Made by a program: the position numbers and the translations under genes
Source of the DNA: Syntrophales bacterium
Lineage (GTDB): Bacteria > Desulfobacterota > Syntrophia > Syntrophales > UBA4778
DNA length: 64,000 bases
NCBI GenBank assembly: GCA_028712885.1
Contig: JAQTPK010000005.1
Location: 37,914-101,913, forward strand
Direction of reading: 5' to 3'
Notes under the pieces: generated by a model
What the model was told of the DNA's origin: nothing
Database searches by the model: none
The model's input: only the letters and a program-made list of their open reading frames with translations
In this document: piece after piece, positions 27,850-36,287 of the stretch
Layout of the letters: each line of letters begins with the position of its first letter
Position numbering within the stretch: position 1 is the stretch's first letter

Positions 27850-29919
27850 ATGGCAAAGGAACTGTTGCTTGAGGTCGGTACGGAAGAAATTCCGGCGGAA
27901 TTTCTTCCCAAAACCTTGAAGGACATGGAAGAAATAATACGCAAGGATCTAGATGCGAACCGGATAGGGTTCGGCAGGATCACGACGATGGCTACGCCGC
28001 GGCGACTGGTTCTCATCGTCGCAGATCTGGAGGACAAACAGCAGGACCAGGTCATCGAAAAGATCGGGCCGGCCCGGCGCGCATCTTTCGATTCCGAGGG
28101 AAAGCCGACGAAGGCGGCGGTAGGGTTCGCGAAGGGGCAGGGCATAGACATATCCGAGCTGGAGACCGTCACCACCGAAAAAGGCGAATACATATGCGCC
28201 CGGAAGAGAATCCAGGGGGAACAGACGCCGGTGGTCCTGCCCGGGATACTTTCCGGGTTCATCCTGAGTCTTCCCTTTCAGAAATCCATGCGCTGGAAGG
28301 ATCTGAACATCCGGTTCGTCAGGCCGATCCACTGGATAGTCGCCATGTACGGCGGAGATATTGTTTCTTTCAAACTGGAGAATATAACGTCCGGACGCAA
28401 GACCTGCGGTCACCGTTTTATGAGCCCGGGGTTTTTCCTGGTCAAGGACGGCAGGGATTATCTCGCCAAAATGAGGGATAATTACGTGATCGTCAATCCC
28501 GCCGAGCGAAGAAAAATGATCATTGAGGAGGCGGCCAGGGCGGCCGCCGACGCCGGGGGAAAACCTTTGATCATCGACGACCTGCTCGAGGAAGTGACGT
28601 TTCTGGTCGAGTATCCGACGGCGGTCGTCGGCAGTTTCGACCGGGAATACCTGAAGCTCCCGCGCGAAGTCCTGATTACCTCCATGGTTGAGCACCAGCG
28701 GTATTTCCCGGTGACTGACGGCAAAGGCGCGCTGATGCCGTACTTCGTCACGATCAACAATACCCTTGCCCGCGATCCGTCCGTGGTCGCCCGGGGCAAT
28801 GAGAAAGTGATCCGGGCCAGGCTGGCGGACGCCAGGTTCTTCTTCGAGGAGGACCGGAAAGTGTCCCTGGACGAGCATTTCAAAAAACTCGGCAAGGTCG
28901 TCTTTCATTCCCTGCTCGGAACCTCGCTGGACAAAGTGGACCGATTCCAGCAGCTTGCCGCGTGGATTGCGGACCGGATCGATCCGTCTTTAAAACCGGA
29001 CGTCGAGCGCGCCGCCCACCTGGCCAAGGCGGACCTGGAGACCCAGATGGTTTACGAGTTTCCGAGCCTTCAGGGCGTAATGGGCAGGGAATACGCTCTG
29101 CTTGCGGGAGAAAAGAAGGAAGTGGCGGAAGCAGTATTTGAGCACTATCTCCCGACTTCCGCGGGCGGTGAGCTGCCCCGCACAGAAATCGGCGCCATCG
29201 TCAGCATTGCGGACAAGACGGACACAATTGCAGGCTTTTTCGGAGTAAAGCAGGTCCCCACGGGAACTGCGGATCCCTATGCCTTGCGAAGGCAGGCATT
29301 GGGCGTGATAAACATCATCCTCGACCGTAATTACAGGCTGCCGCTCGACGAACTCATCGGGAAGAGCCTGGAATTCCTTAAGGGCAGGCTGAAGCGGCCG
29401 GCTGAAGAAACGCGCGCCGAAGTACTTGAGTTCTTCCGCGGCCGTTTCGAAAACAGGCTCATCTCCCAGGGATACCCTTACGACGTGGTTGATGCCGTGC
29501 TCGCCCGCGGGCTCGCGAATTTGACCGTCGCGACGGCAAAGATCGAAGCCATGAAGGAATTCAAGGTCCATCCCGACTTCGAGCCGCTGGCGATCGCCTT
29601 CAAGAGGGTATGCAATATAATCAAAAACGCCGGTCAGGGGAGCGTGGACCCGGCGCTTTTCGAAAATGATGCGGAAAGAGAACTTTACTCCGGATTCCGG
29701 AAGATCCGCGAAAAGGCCGGAGCCTCAATCGAAAAAGGCGAATACGGAGCGGCGCTGACGGAGATCGCCGCGCTGCGAAAGCCGGTGGACCGATTTTTCG
29801 AATCCGTGCTGGTCATGGCGGAAGACGAGCGGATCAGGAAAAACCGTCTGTCTCTCCTGAAGGAAATTTCGGAGCTGTTTTTCGGGATTGCGGATTTTTC
29901 GAGAATAGTAACAGAGTAG
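27850..29919 (+). CDS. glyS: Glycyl-tRNA synthetase beta subunit
   Basis: A 689-residue subunit that binds tRNA-Gly. It begins AKELLLEVGTEEIPAEFLP and shows SMVEHQRYFPVTD, DPYALRRQALGVI and a C-terminal DALR-type anticodon domain. ATG 27850 has GGAGA eight bases upstream and gives the standard N-terminus; ATG 27838 would add four residues. The end of the gene runs straight into GTAGGTCATGGGTTATGGG, a word-repeat fragment. Confidence 0.97.
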   Translation: MAKELLLEVGTEEIPAEFLPKTLKDMEEIIRKDLDANRIGFGRITTMATPRRLVLIVADLEDKQQDQVIEKIGPARRASFDSEGKPTKAAVGFAKGQGIDISELETVTTEKGEYICARKRIQGEQTPVVLPGILSGFILSLPFQKSMRWKDLNIRFVRPIHWIVAMYGGDIVSFKLENITSGRKTCGHRFMSPGFFLVKDGRDYLAKMRDNYVIVNPAERRKMIIEEAARAAADAGGKPLIIDDLLEEVTFLVEYPTAVVGSFDREYLKLPREVLITSMVEHQRYFPVTDGKGALMPYFVTINNTLARDPSVVARGNEKVIRARLADARFFFEEDRKVSLDEHFKKLGKVVFHSLLGTSLDKVDRFQQLAAWIADRIDPSLKPDVERAAHLAKADLETQMVYEFPSLQGVMGREYALLAGEKKEVAEAVFEHYLPTSAGGELPRTEIGAIVSIADKTDTIAGFFGVKQVPTGTADPYALRRQALGVINIILDRNYRLPLDELIGKSLEFLKGRLKRPAEETRAEVLEFFRGRFENRLISQGYPYDVVDAVLARGLANLTVATAKIEAMKEFKVHPDFEPLAIAFKRVCNIIKNAGQGSVDPALFENDAERELYSGFRKIREKAGASIEKGEYGAALTEIAALRKPVDRFFESVLVMAEDERIRKNRLSLLKEISELFFGIADFSRIVTE

Positions 29920-29929
29920 GTCATGGGTT

Positions 29930-30133
29930 ATGGGTGATGGAAGCCCCGATATAGGGGAAGTTTTGGCCGTGCAGGCGGAAGCCGAAAGGATCGTGGAACA
30001 GTTTTATCAGGAGAACGCAGATATCGTCGGGGCGGAGGATATTGACCGGGCCAGGGGCGATTTCGAGTTGTTTCTCCACCTGATCGACCGCACGATCGAG
30101 AAGCGCCGCAAAATGGAGGCCGGCCAGGAATGA
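29930..30133 (+). CDS. Small hypothetical protein after glyS
   Basis: A 67-residue, acidic, helical frame (AEAERIVEQFYQENADIV, ARGDFELFLHLIDRTIEKRR) that looks protein-like rather than random. Its ATG sits inside a word-repeat fragment (GGGTTATGGGTGATGG), so the true start may be another codon. No family is recognised and there is no strong ribosome site. Confidence 0.4.
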   Translation: MGDGSPDIGEVLAVQAEAERIVEQFYQENADIVGAEDIDRARGDFELFLHLIDRTIEKRRKMEAGQE

Positions 30134-30495
30134 CCCGGCTGAATCCCGGCAATTACGAGAGCATTGTATTCTTCACGGGGCGGGAATGTCCGCCGAGAGC
30201 GGCGTGCCGGCTTCACCTGTACGATCTGTCCGTCCGTGAGGAGGCGGGAAGTGCTCTGCCCCGCCTTTTCCACGGCCTCGTCTGATTTTCTTTCCAGGGG
30301 CCTTACGTTTACCCTGAATGCTGTGCTAATCTAAATATTATCCGGTGCCGGATTTCCGGTCTCGGGCAAAAGAAGGCGTGTGCAGGTAAAGACCGATCAT
30401 AAGCGCCTGAACGCCTGCGCATCCGATCACCCCCTTAATCCCCGAACCCGAAACTCGATACCGGATACCCTTTACCATCCGCAGGAGGATGAGCC
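30134..30495. other. Intergenic, no gene recognised
   Basis: About 360 bp between the small frame and the cytidylate-kinase-like gene. It includes a weak word-like stretch near 30400-30475 (AGCGCCTGAACGCCTGCGC, CCGAACCCGAAACTCGATACC). A CGCAGGAGGATGAGCC ribosome region precedes 30496. I see no RNA gene. Confidence 0.5.
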
Positions 30496-31191
30496 ATGGA
30501 AAAGATGCCCCGTTCACTCGACAAGATTATAGAAAACCAGGTCAGGAAGTGGGAGGTTGTGCAGAAGAAAAAGTACAAAAAACCGATCCGCCCGGTCATT
30601 ACCTTGTCCCGGCTGCCCGGCTGCGGCGCGCGGGAGATGGCGGAGCGGATTGCAAAAGAGCTGAAGATCGATTTCTGGGATGACGGGATTATAGAAGAGA
30701 TTGCCAAAAGCTCCAGCGTGAGCCGGAGAGTGATCGAATCGCTTGATGAGCAGGATCGATCTATTCTGGACGACTGGATGGGATATCTGGACGAATCTCA
30801 GATGTGGTCGCACGAATACTTCCAGCACCTGACGAAGGTGGTGGGGTCGATCGGCGCCCACGGCCATGCCTTGATTCTCGGCAGGGGAGCCGGCTACATC
30901 CTGCCGGTGGAGGTAAGCCTCCGCGTCCTGCTGGTTGCACCCCAGGACACAAGAATCCGCAACGTCATGGAAGAGCATAGCTGCACGGAAAAGGAGGCAA
31001 GGGCAAGCGTCCGGAAAACCGAAACCGAGCGGCGGGGATTTATCAAAAAATATTTTCAGGCGGATTTGACCGACCCGAACAATTACGACCTTACGATCAA
31101 TACGGCCAACCTCGGCCTTGATGTGGCGGCCGCGATCGTGATTGAGACTTTCAATTCGAAGAAGTGGTATAACTATTCGGTCAAGCGTTAA
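30496..31191 (+). CDS. Cytidylate kinase-like family protein
   Basis: A 231-residue protein of the PF13189 cytidylate-kinase-like family. A modified P-loop (TLSRLPGCGAREMAERIA) replaces the usual GSGGRE form. A LILGRGAGYIL segment and a C-terminal TDPNNYDLTINTANL, typical of the family, follow. Members are widespread in anaerobes; the phosphoryl acceptor is unknown. An AGGAGG site lies 11 bp upstream. It stands alone between repeat-bearing spacers. Confidence 0.82.
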   Translation: MEKMPRSLDKIIENQVRKWEVVQKKKYKKPIRPVITLSRLPGCGAREMAERIAKELKIDFWDDGIIEEIAKSSSVSRRVIESLDEQDRSILDDWMGYLDESQMWSHEYFQHLTKVVGSIGAHGHALILGRGAGYILPVEVSLRVLLVAPQDTRIRNVMEEHSCTEKEARASVRKTETERRGFIKKYFQADLTDPNNYDLTINTANLGLDVAAAIVIETFNSKKWYNYSVKR

Positions 31192-31194
31192 AAA

Positions 31195-31385
31195 TTAGGC
31201 GTTAGGCGTTAGGCGTGAGGCGTGAGGCGTTATAATTAATCATTATATCAGGAACAAACCTGACGGGCAAAAAATTCAATATTTCCAGCATTCGCGTCTT
31301 TCCACTTTTCCCGCAGCCCCGGACGCAATAGCAGACTCGATAAATTGTTTCCGCGTTTCGGCGCCCAATGCCCAATGCCTGATGA
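31195..31385. repeat. Word-repeat spacer with inverted ends
   Basis: TTAGGCGTTAGGCGTTAGGC and GTGAGGCGTGAGGCG on the left face GCGCCCAATGCCCAATGCC on the right. The middle CTTTCCACTTTTCCCGCAGC and CCGGACGCAATAGCAGACTC matches the core of the 13.8-14.0 kb spacer, showing that whole modules, not just words, recur. Confidence 0.75.
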
Positions 31386-31403
31386 CCCTGTGAGGTGACA
31401 AAA

Positions 31404-33560
31404 ATGAAAGGCCTGGATGCCATATTCGCGCCCCGGACGGTCGCCGTTGTGGGGGCTTCTACTACGCCCGGCAAAGTCGGGCATGATATTTTCGCCAATA
31501 TCCTGCGGGGCGGATATACGGGTACTCTCTATCCCGTAACGCGCAGCGGAGGATCTGTCCTGAGCGTAAAGGCTTATGCCTCAATCGGCGATGTTCCGGA
31601 CGACGTGGATCTCGCGATAATCATCCTCAGTCCCAGGCTTGCCGTCAAGGCCGTGGAGGATTCCATCGCGAAGGGGGTCGGGGGGATAGTCATCGTATCG
31701 GCGGGATTCCGCGAAGTCGGCGGCGAAGGGCTGGAAATCGAAAACCGCATCACGGCCATGTGCCGCGAAGCGGGAGTAAGACTGGTCGGTCCCAATTGTC
31801 TCGGGGTCATCAACCCGGTAGCCGCCGTAAGCATGAACGCCAGCTTCTCGGCAAGAATGCCCGCCAGCGGCGACATCTCTTTTATCTCACAGAGCGGGGC
31901 GCTCTGTACGGCGGTTCTCGATTTTGCCTATGAGCGGGACTTCGGCTTCTCGAAATTCATTTCGACGGGAAACAAGGCCGATGTCGATGAGCTTGATCTT
32001 CTGCTCTATCTTCATGACGACCTCGACACGAAAGTGATCATGCTCTATCTGGAGGAATTGCGAAGGGGACATGAATTCATCGAAGCAGTCAGAAATATAA
32101 CTTCCGGGGACCGCCCTATGCCGATCCTGGCGATAAAGTCGGGGAGGACGGCGGAAGGGGCCCGGGCCGCGGCTTCCCACACCGGATCGCTCGCGGGGAC
32201 GGACGCGGTGTACGATGCGATATTCGAGCAGTCCGGGATCATCAGGGTGGATTCGGTGGACGAGCTTTTTGACTTCGCCAACGCCTTTTCCTACAAACAT
32301 GAAAGCGTGCTCGGAAAACAGAGCAGGAAGGACCCCCGGGGGAACCGGGTGGCCATTATCACGAACGCCGGAGGCCCGGGAATCCTCGCCACGGATATGA
32401 CGCTGTCTTCGGGACTTCGCCTCGCGCAATTCAGGAAAGAAACGGTGGACGAGCTGATGCGCCACCTCCCCCTGACCGCCAACCTGAGGAATCCGGTGGA
32501 CGTGATCGGGGACGCTCCCGCGGACCGGTATGAGCGGGCTCTGGCTGCCGTCATAAACGACGATGGAGTGGACGGCGCGCTTGTGCTCCTGACGCCGCAA
32601 TCGATGACGAACGCCCTGGGAACGGCGGAAGCGATCGTCCGTATCGCCCGCCGCTCCAACAAGCCGATTATTTCCTGCTTTATGGGAATTATCGACGTCT
32701 CCGCGGGGGTAAATTATCTCCAGGAGCATGGTTATCCTGTCTATCGCTTTCCGGAGAACGCCGCCAAGGCGTTCGGCGCCCTTTACCGCTATTCGAACTG
32801 GCTGAGCCGCAGGTACTCCTGCTCGGAAGAGTTTCCCTTCCGTCACGACAGGTCAGAAGCGTCTTCCTTAATCAGGAAGCATCTCCAATCCGGAAAGACG
32901 TATTTAGGCGAACTGGAAGGGCAGGAGCTCCTTGCCGCTTACGGGTTCAATATTCCGCCGGCGGAATTTGCCGCCGATGAAGGAGATGCCGCCGCTTCGG
33001 CTGAACGGATCGGGTACCCGGTGGTGATGAAGATTGTCTCGCCTCAGATTCTGCACAAATCCGATGCGGGGGGCGTGCGGATAGGAATCCGGGATGCGGC
33101 CGCCGTGAAAGAGGCCTTCCGCGCAATCGTGGAGAATGCCCGCAGCTACGATCCTGCGGCGGGAATAAAGGGAGTTCTCGTCCGGAAAATGGCGCCGGCC
33201 GGACAGGAGGTCATTCTCGGCATGAACCGGTATCCGATCTTCGGTCCCCTGCTGATGTTCGGCATGGGGGGCATTTTCGTTGAGGTTTACCGGGACGTTA
33301 CTTTCCGCCTTGCGCCTATCTGCCGGCTGGATGCCCGGGAGATGATCAGGCACATCCGGGGCCACAAATTGCTGGAGGGATTCCGCGGGCAGCCGAAAGC
33401 GGATCAGGACGCGATAGAGCAGTGCATTGTGCGCATGTCCGACCTGGCTTCAGATCAACCGGAGATTGCGGAGATGGATATCAATCCCCTTATCGTTCAC
33501 CCTGAAGGCCAGGGTGCTACTGTAGCGGATTGCCGGATCATCCTGAGTCAAAGAAGGTGA
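31404..33560 (+). CDS. ADP-forming acyl-CoA (acetyl-CoA) synthetase, fused alpha-beta
   Basis: A 718-residue enzyme converting acyl-CoA, ADP and phosphate to the acid, CoA and ATP, or the reverse. The N-terminal CoA-binding domain (FAPRTVAVVGASTTPGKVGH) and ligase-CoA domains carry the phosphorylated His in SHTGSLAGTD. The C-terminal third is an ATP-grasp domain (YPVVMKIVSPQILHKSDAGG, LMFGMGGIFVEVYRDVTFRL). This is the fused arrangement seen in many anaerobes, where it conserves energy by substrate-level phosphorylation. ATG 31404, with GAGGTG upstream, is preferred over GTG 31395. Confidence 0.92.
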   Translation: MKGLDAIFAPRTVAVVGASTTPGKVGHDIFANILRGGYTGTLYPVTRSGGSVLSVKAYASIGDVPDDVDLAIIILSPRLAVKAVEDSIAKGVGGIVIVSAGFREVGGEGLEIENRITAMCREAGVRLVGPNCLGVINPVAAVSMNASFSARMPASGDISFISQSGALCTAVLDFAYERDFGFSKFISTGNKADVDELDLLLYLHDDLDTKVIMLYLEELRRGHEFIEAVRNITSGDRPMPILAIKSGRTAEGARAAASHTGSLAGTDAVYDAIFEQSGIIRVDSVDELFDFANAFSYKHESVLGKQSRKDPRGNRVAIITNAGGPGILATDMTLSSGLRLAQFRKETVDELMRHLPLTANLRNPVDVIGDAPADRYERALAAVINDDGVDGALVLLTPQSMTNALGTAEAIVRIARRSNKPIISCFMGIIDVSAGVNYLQEHGYPVYRFPENAAKAFGALYRYSNWLSRRYSCSEEFPFRHDRSEASSLIRKHLQSGKTYLGELEGQELLAAYGFNIPPAEFAADEGDAAASAERIGYPVVMKIVSPQILHKSDAGGVRIGIRDAAAVKEAFRAIVENARSYDPAAGIKGVLVRKMAPAGQEVILGMNRYPIFGPLLMFGMGGIFVEVYRDVTFRLAPICRLDAREMIRHIRGHKLLEGFRGQPKADQDAIEQCIVRMSDLASDQPEIAEMDINPLIVHPEGQGATVADCRIILSQRR

Positions 33561-33660
33561 GATGGTGAGATCGTGAGATGGTGAGAATAAAAAAGTCCCG
33601 GCAATCTCACAATTCCCGGTTTTTTGTTTCTCACCTTGTCAACTTCTTAACATCCGCCTT
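33555..33660. repeat. Word-repeat spacer (GTGAGATG)
   Basis: GGTGAGATGGTGAGATCGTG follows the stop of the synthetase, and GTTTCTCACCTTGTCAACTT lies about 60 bp further on, complementary in sense. GTCCCGGCAATCTCAC and CACAATTCCCGG lie between. The remaining 33661-33782 shows nothing. Confidence 0.6.
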
Positions 33661-33782
33661 TATTATTCTTTTTCTCTGGCTCCGTTACCTGTTCGGTGAT
33701 TCCCGCCAGCTGCCGCGCGTATTCCGCGTATTCCTCGACGGGCGTGCGGAACCGGACGACGAGTCTCGTGTGAGATCCGGAA

Positions 33783-34553
33783 TCAGATCAGTCCTGCCAT
33801 GAGGCCGAACGAGACGAGAACGAGCATTCCCGTGATGATGTTCTGTACCGTGCTCATCGTGACTTTCGGGATGGCCTTTTCCGCCAGTAAGGAGCCGAGC
33901 AGGGCGGAAAGAACGGCCGTCCCCAGCACAAGGTAATGCTCCGAACGTATGCCTGCAATCTGGGAGGCGTATACGGATAGGCGGGGAATATCCACCATCA
34001 TCGCCGCGGTTACGCCTGTTGCGATGAATGCATCCTTGGAAAGCCCCGAGCGCAGGAGGAACATGCTGCGGAATGCGCCCTGGTGCCCCGACAGCCCGCC
34101 GAAGAATCCGCTGAGAACGCCTCCCAGCGGAAGATACTTCCTGTCGAAGGCGACATTGCGGAACCTCCTCGATACCTCGAGAAACGCGAATACCGCGATC
34201 AGAAAGCCTATGGTTGTATTCAGGATGGTGATGTTGAAAACGCGGCCCCCGATCGAATACGAGTAAAACGGCTCCACCTGTGAGAGGTAATCGAGCAGGA
34301 GCGCGCCGGCCAGGGCGGACGGGACGGCCGGAATACCGAACCGGATTACGGCGCCCCGATCGGACCGCTTCCGGAGGCGAAAAAAACGGAAAAAATTGTT
34401 AAGGGAATGAACCACTGCGGTGAGTGCTACGGCTATGTGGGCGGGAAAGAAAAGGGCAAAGGCCGGCATGAGCAGGGTGCCGAGCCCGAAACCTGAAAAC
34501 AGGCTTATAGCGGAAACGAGGATCGCCGCCAGGGGGATAACGAAAAATTCCAC
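33783..34553 (-). CDS. TauE/SafE-family permease
   Basis: A 256-residue inner-membrane protein with about eight transmembrane helices and the family's paired Gly-rich blocks SGFGLGTLLMPAFALFFP and GGVLSGFFGGLSGHQGAF. The family exports sulfite, sulfoacetate or related anions, but many members are uncharacterised. It follows the alpha/alpha-barrel gene by 19 bp on the same strand. Confidence 0.85.
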   Translation of the reverse strand: MEFFVIPLAAILVSAISLFSGFGLGTLLMPAFALFFPAHIAVALTAVVHSLNNFFRFFRLRKRSDRGAVIRFGIPAVPSALAGALLLDYLSQVEPFYSYSIGGRVFNITILNTTIGFLIAVFAFLEVSRRFRNVAFDRKYLPLGGVLSGFFGGLSGHQGAFRSMFLLRSGLSKDAFIATGVTAAMMVDIPRLSVYASQIAGIRSEHYLVLGTAVLSALLGSLLAEKAIPKVTMSTVQNIITGMLVLVSFGLMAGLI

Positions 34554-34572
34554 GGGATAACGGATGCTCTTT

Positions 34573-35625
34573 CTATAACTGTCTGTCCGATTCGATCATC
34601 CTGAGCAGGGAAAGAATCCAGGACAGGGTAGACTCGGCGCCCTGATTCCGGTTGACGCCTGAGGGTTGGAGGCCGTCCCTGCATCCGCCGGTCCGATCGT
34701 CGTATAAGGGGCAGCGGAGGTCGTTTCTGCCAAGGAACCACTCGAAACAGAACCGGGCGCCTTCGCGCCATTTCGGTTCACCTGTTACCCGCCATGCAGC
34801 GAGGCAAGACTCGACCATGGCCATTGCCTCAACGGGCTGCTGGTCGAACCTCGCCCGCATTCCGTCAATCGGGTACCATCCCCTGTTGCCGATCGGCACG
34901 AAATGTCCGGCGGGATCGCGCTGAACTTCCATGATCCAGGCGAGGGATCGAAGACCTGCGGCGAGCATTTCCTTGTCGCCGGTAAAAGCTCCCGCTGAGA
35001 TCAGGGCATGGGGTATTTTCCCGTTGGAGTAAGTAAGGCACCCGTCTACCCAGGGCCACTCCGGCGCCGCGTTCCGGCGCAGCAGACCGAACAGCCTCCA
35101 GGAAAGTTCTTCCAGGACGCGCTGTGCGGACGCGTCCCCGCCGAAGCGGGACAGATAATCGATAAGGCCCAATATTCCCCCCGCCCAGGCGCGGGGATGA
35201 GAAAAATACATCATGACCGGTATGGCCCGGTCAAGCATTTCCAGGCAGATCCCTTCTATGTCCTCTTCCCTGCTGCAGCATGCCGCGGCAAGACCCCTGA
35301 CCGCCCTGACATGGCAGTCTTCAGATCCGGTTTCGTCCCACCGGCGGTCATAGGAAAAGAAATTCCGGAAGCGTCCTGTTTTCTTGTTCTGCGCCTGCTC
35401 CAGAAAGCTGAGATAGCGCAAGAGAAGAATCCGCAGGTCGGATCGGGACGGCATCGGCATCAGGCTGAAGGCAGCGGAAGCGGCCGTGAGCGCGCGTGCG
35501 TTGTCGTCCGTGCAGTAGCCGTGGTCCCTCCGCGGCACGGTATACCGGGCATGCTGAAGAATGCCCGTGTCGTCGGTAAGCGCGAAGAGATGATCCAGCT
35601 TCAGCCGGGGAAGCTCTGAATGCAT
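34573..35625 (-). CDS. Six-hairpin (alpha/alpha barrel) glycosidase-like protein
   Basis: A protein of about 350 residues rich in Trp, Asp and Arg, with helix-pair repeats and conserved blocks YTVPRRDHGYCTDDNARAL, HVRAVRGLAAAC, SHPRAWAGGI, GNRGWYPIDG and RFDQQPVEA. This resembles the C-terminal module often attached to glycosyltransferases and co-occurring with GH130 phosphorylases. The ATG at 35625 is chosen because the extra upstream residues do not fit the family; an upstream start at 35697 is possible. Catalysis is not proven. Confidence 0.7.
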   Translation of the reverse strand: MHSELPRLKLDHLFALTDDTGILQHARYTVPRRDHGYCTDDNARALTAASAAFSLMPMPSRSDLRILLLRYLSFLEQAQNKKTGRFRNFFSYDRRWDETGSEDCHVRAVRGLAAACCSREEDIEGICLEMLDRAIPVMMYFSHPRAWAGGILGLIDYLSRFGGDASAQRVLEELSWRLFGLLRRNAAPEWPWVDGCLTYSNGKIPHALISAGAFTGDKEMLAAGLRSLAWIMEVQRDPAGHFVPIGNRGWYPIDGMRARFDQQPVEAMAMVESCLAAWRVTGEPKWREGARFCFEWFLGRNDLRCPLYDDRTGGCRDGLQPSGVNRNQGAESTLSWILSLLRMIESDRQL

Positions 35626-35699
35626 GAGTTTCTCGCTGCAGTACGGGACTGGGATACGGAAGTGAACAAAGCCTGATGACATCGAGTGTAGTTGCAAGG

Positions 35700-35915
35700 C
35701 GTGCGATGGTCAAGCACTAAAGGCGTCAGGCTTCAAGGGCTTTGGGCATTGGGCGTATGGCGTCGGGTTTAATGCGGGCGTTGGGCGTTGCTTCAGGTTT
35801 TTATCTCACTTTCTCACCCTCCGTTTTCTGTCGCCGTGCGCGGGCGGGCATAAGCACATCAGGCATAGGGAAGACTCGAAGGTCAGAGCCCAAGCCCTAT
35901 GCCCAATGCCTGATT
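35700..35915. repeat. Word-repeat spacer
   Basis: GCGTCAGGCTTCAAGGGC, TTGGGCATTGGGCGTATGGC and GGGCGTTGGGCGTTGCTTC on the left face AAGCCCTATGCCCAATGCC on the right. TTTATCTCACTTTCTCACCC in the middle is the CTCACC word again. Confidence 0.7.
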
Positions 35916-35916
35916 A

Positions 35917-36189
35917 TTATTTCGCCGATGATTCCGGAGCGGGGGCCGGGATTTTCGGCGCGGGGGCCGGGGCCGGTACCGGCGGCTGTTCGGATTTTTT
36001 CGTATCTATTCCTTCCACGATGACGAATTCTTTCCCTACCGTAAGCGTCACTTCACCGGAAAGCCGGTTGATCTTATAGAAAGCAGGGGCGTAGGCATAA
36101 TTGGCCGGTATGACCTGGAATCGCGTCCAGAAGAGGACGAGGACCAGCAGTACGGCGGCGGCAATGGCGATCAGCAATGAGCGATTCAT
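35917..36189 (-). CDS. Small membrane-anchored protein with Pro/Ala tail
   Basis: A 90-residue protein with an N-terminal transmembrane anchor (5-22), a small extracytoplasmic beta-like core (FYKINRLSGEVTLTVGKEFV) and a PAPAPAPKIPAPAP tail. The core motif resembles short proteins in which a Tyr/Arg segment mimics a signal for 'RxxGxV' folds, but no family is assigned. A GGAGGTATTC site precedes the ATG. The Pro/Ala tail echoes the lipoprotein at 12481. Confidence 0.65.
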   Translation of the reverse strand: MNRSLLIAIAAAVLLVLVLFWTRFQVIPANYAYAPAFYKINRLSGEVTLTVGKEFVIVEGIDTKKSEQPPVPAPAPAPKIPAPAPESSAK

Positions 36190-36207
36190 GAATACCTCCT
36201 GGATTTA

Positions 36208-36287
36208 TTTTAGACAGTAGACATCAGACGTAGGACGTTGGGAATACTGCAGCGATACCCTGACGTCCAATGTCTAACGTCTTTCAG
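36208..36287. repeat. Short inverted word repeat
   Basis: AGACATCAGACGTAGGACG on the left and CTGACGTCCAATGTCTAACG on the right pair imperfectly. It sits between two minus-strand genes and may end the PEPCK transcript. Confidence 0.6.

Noticed and set aside
26850..28262. 470-codon minus-strand frame
   Set aside because: Antisense to glyQ and glyS, which are unmistakable; no ribosome site.
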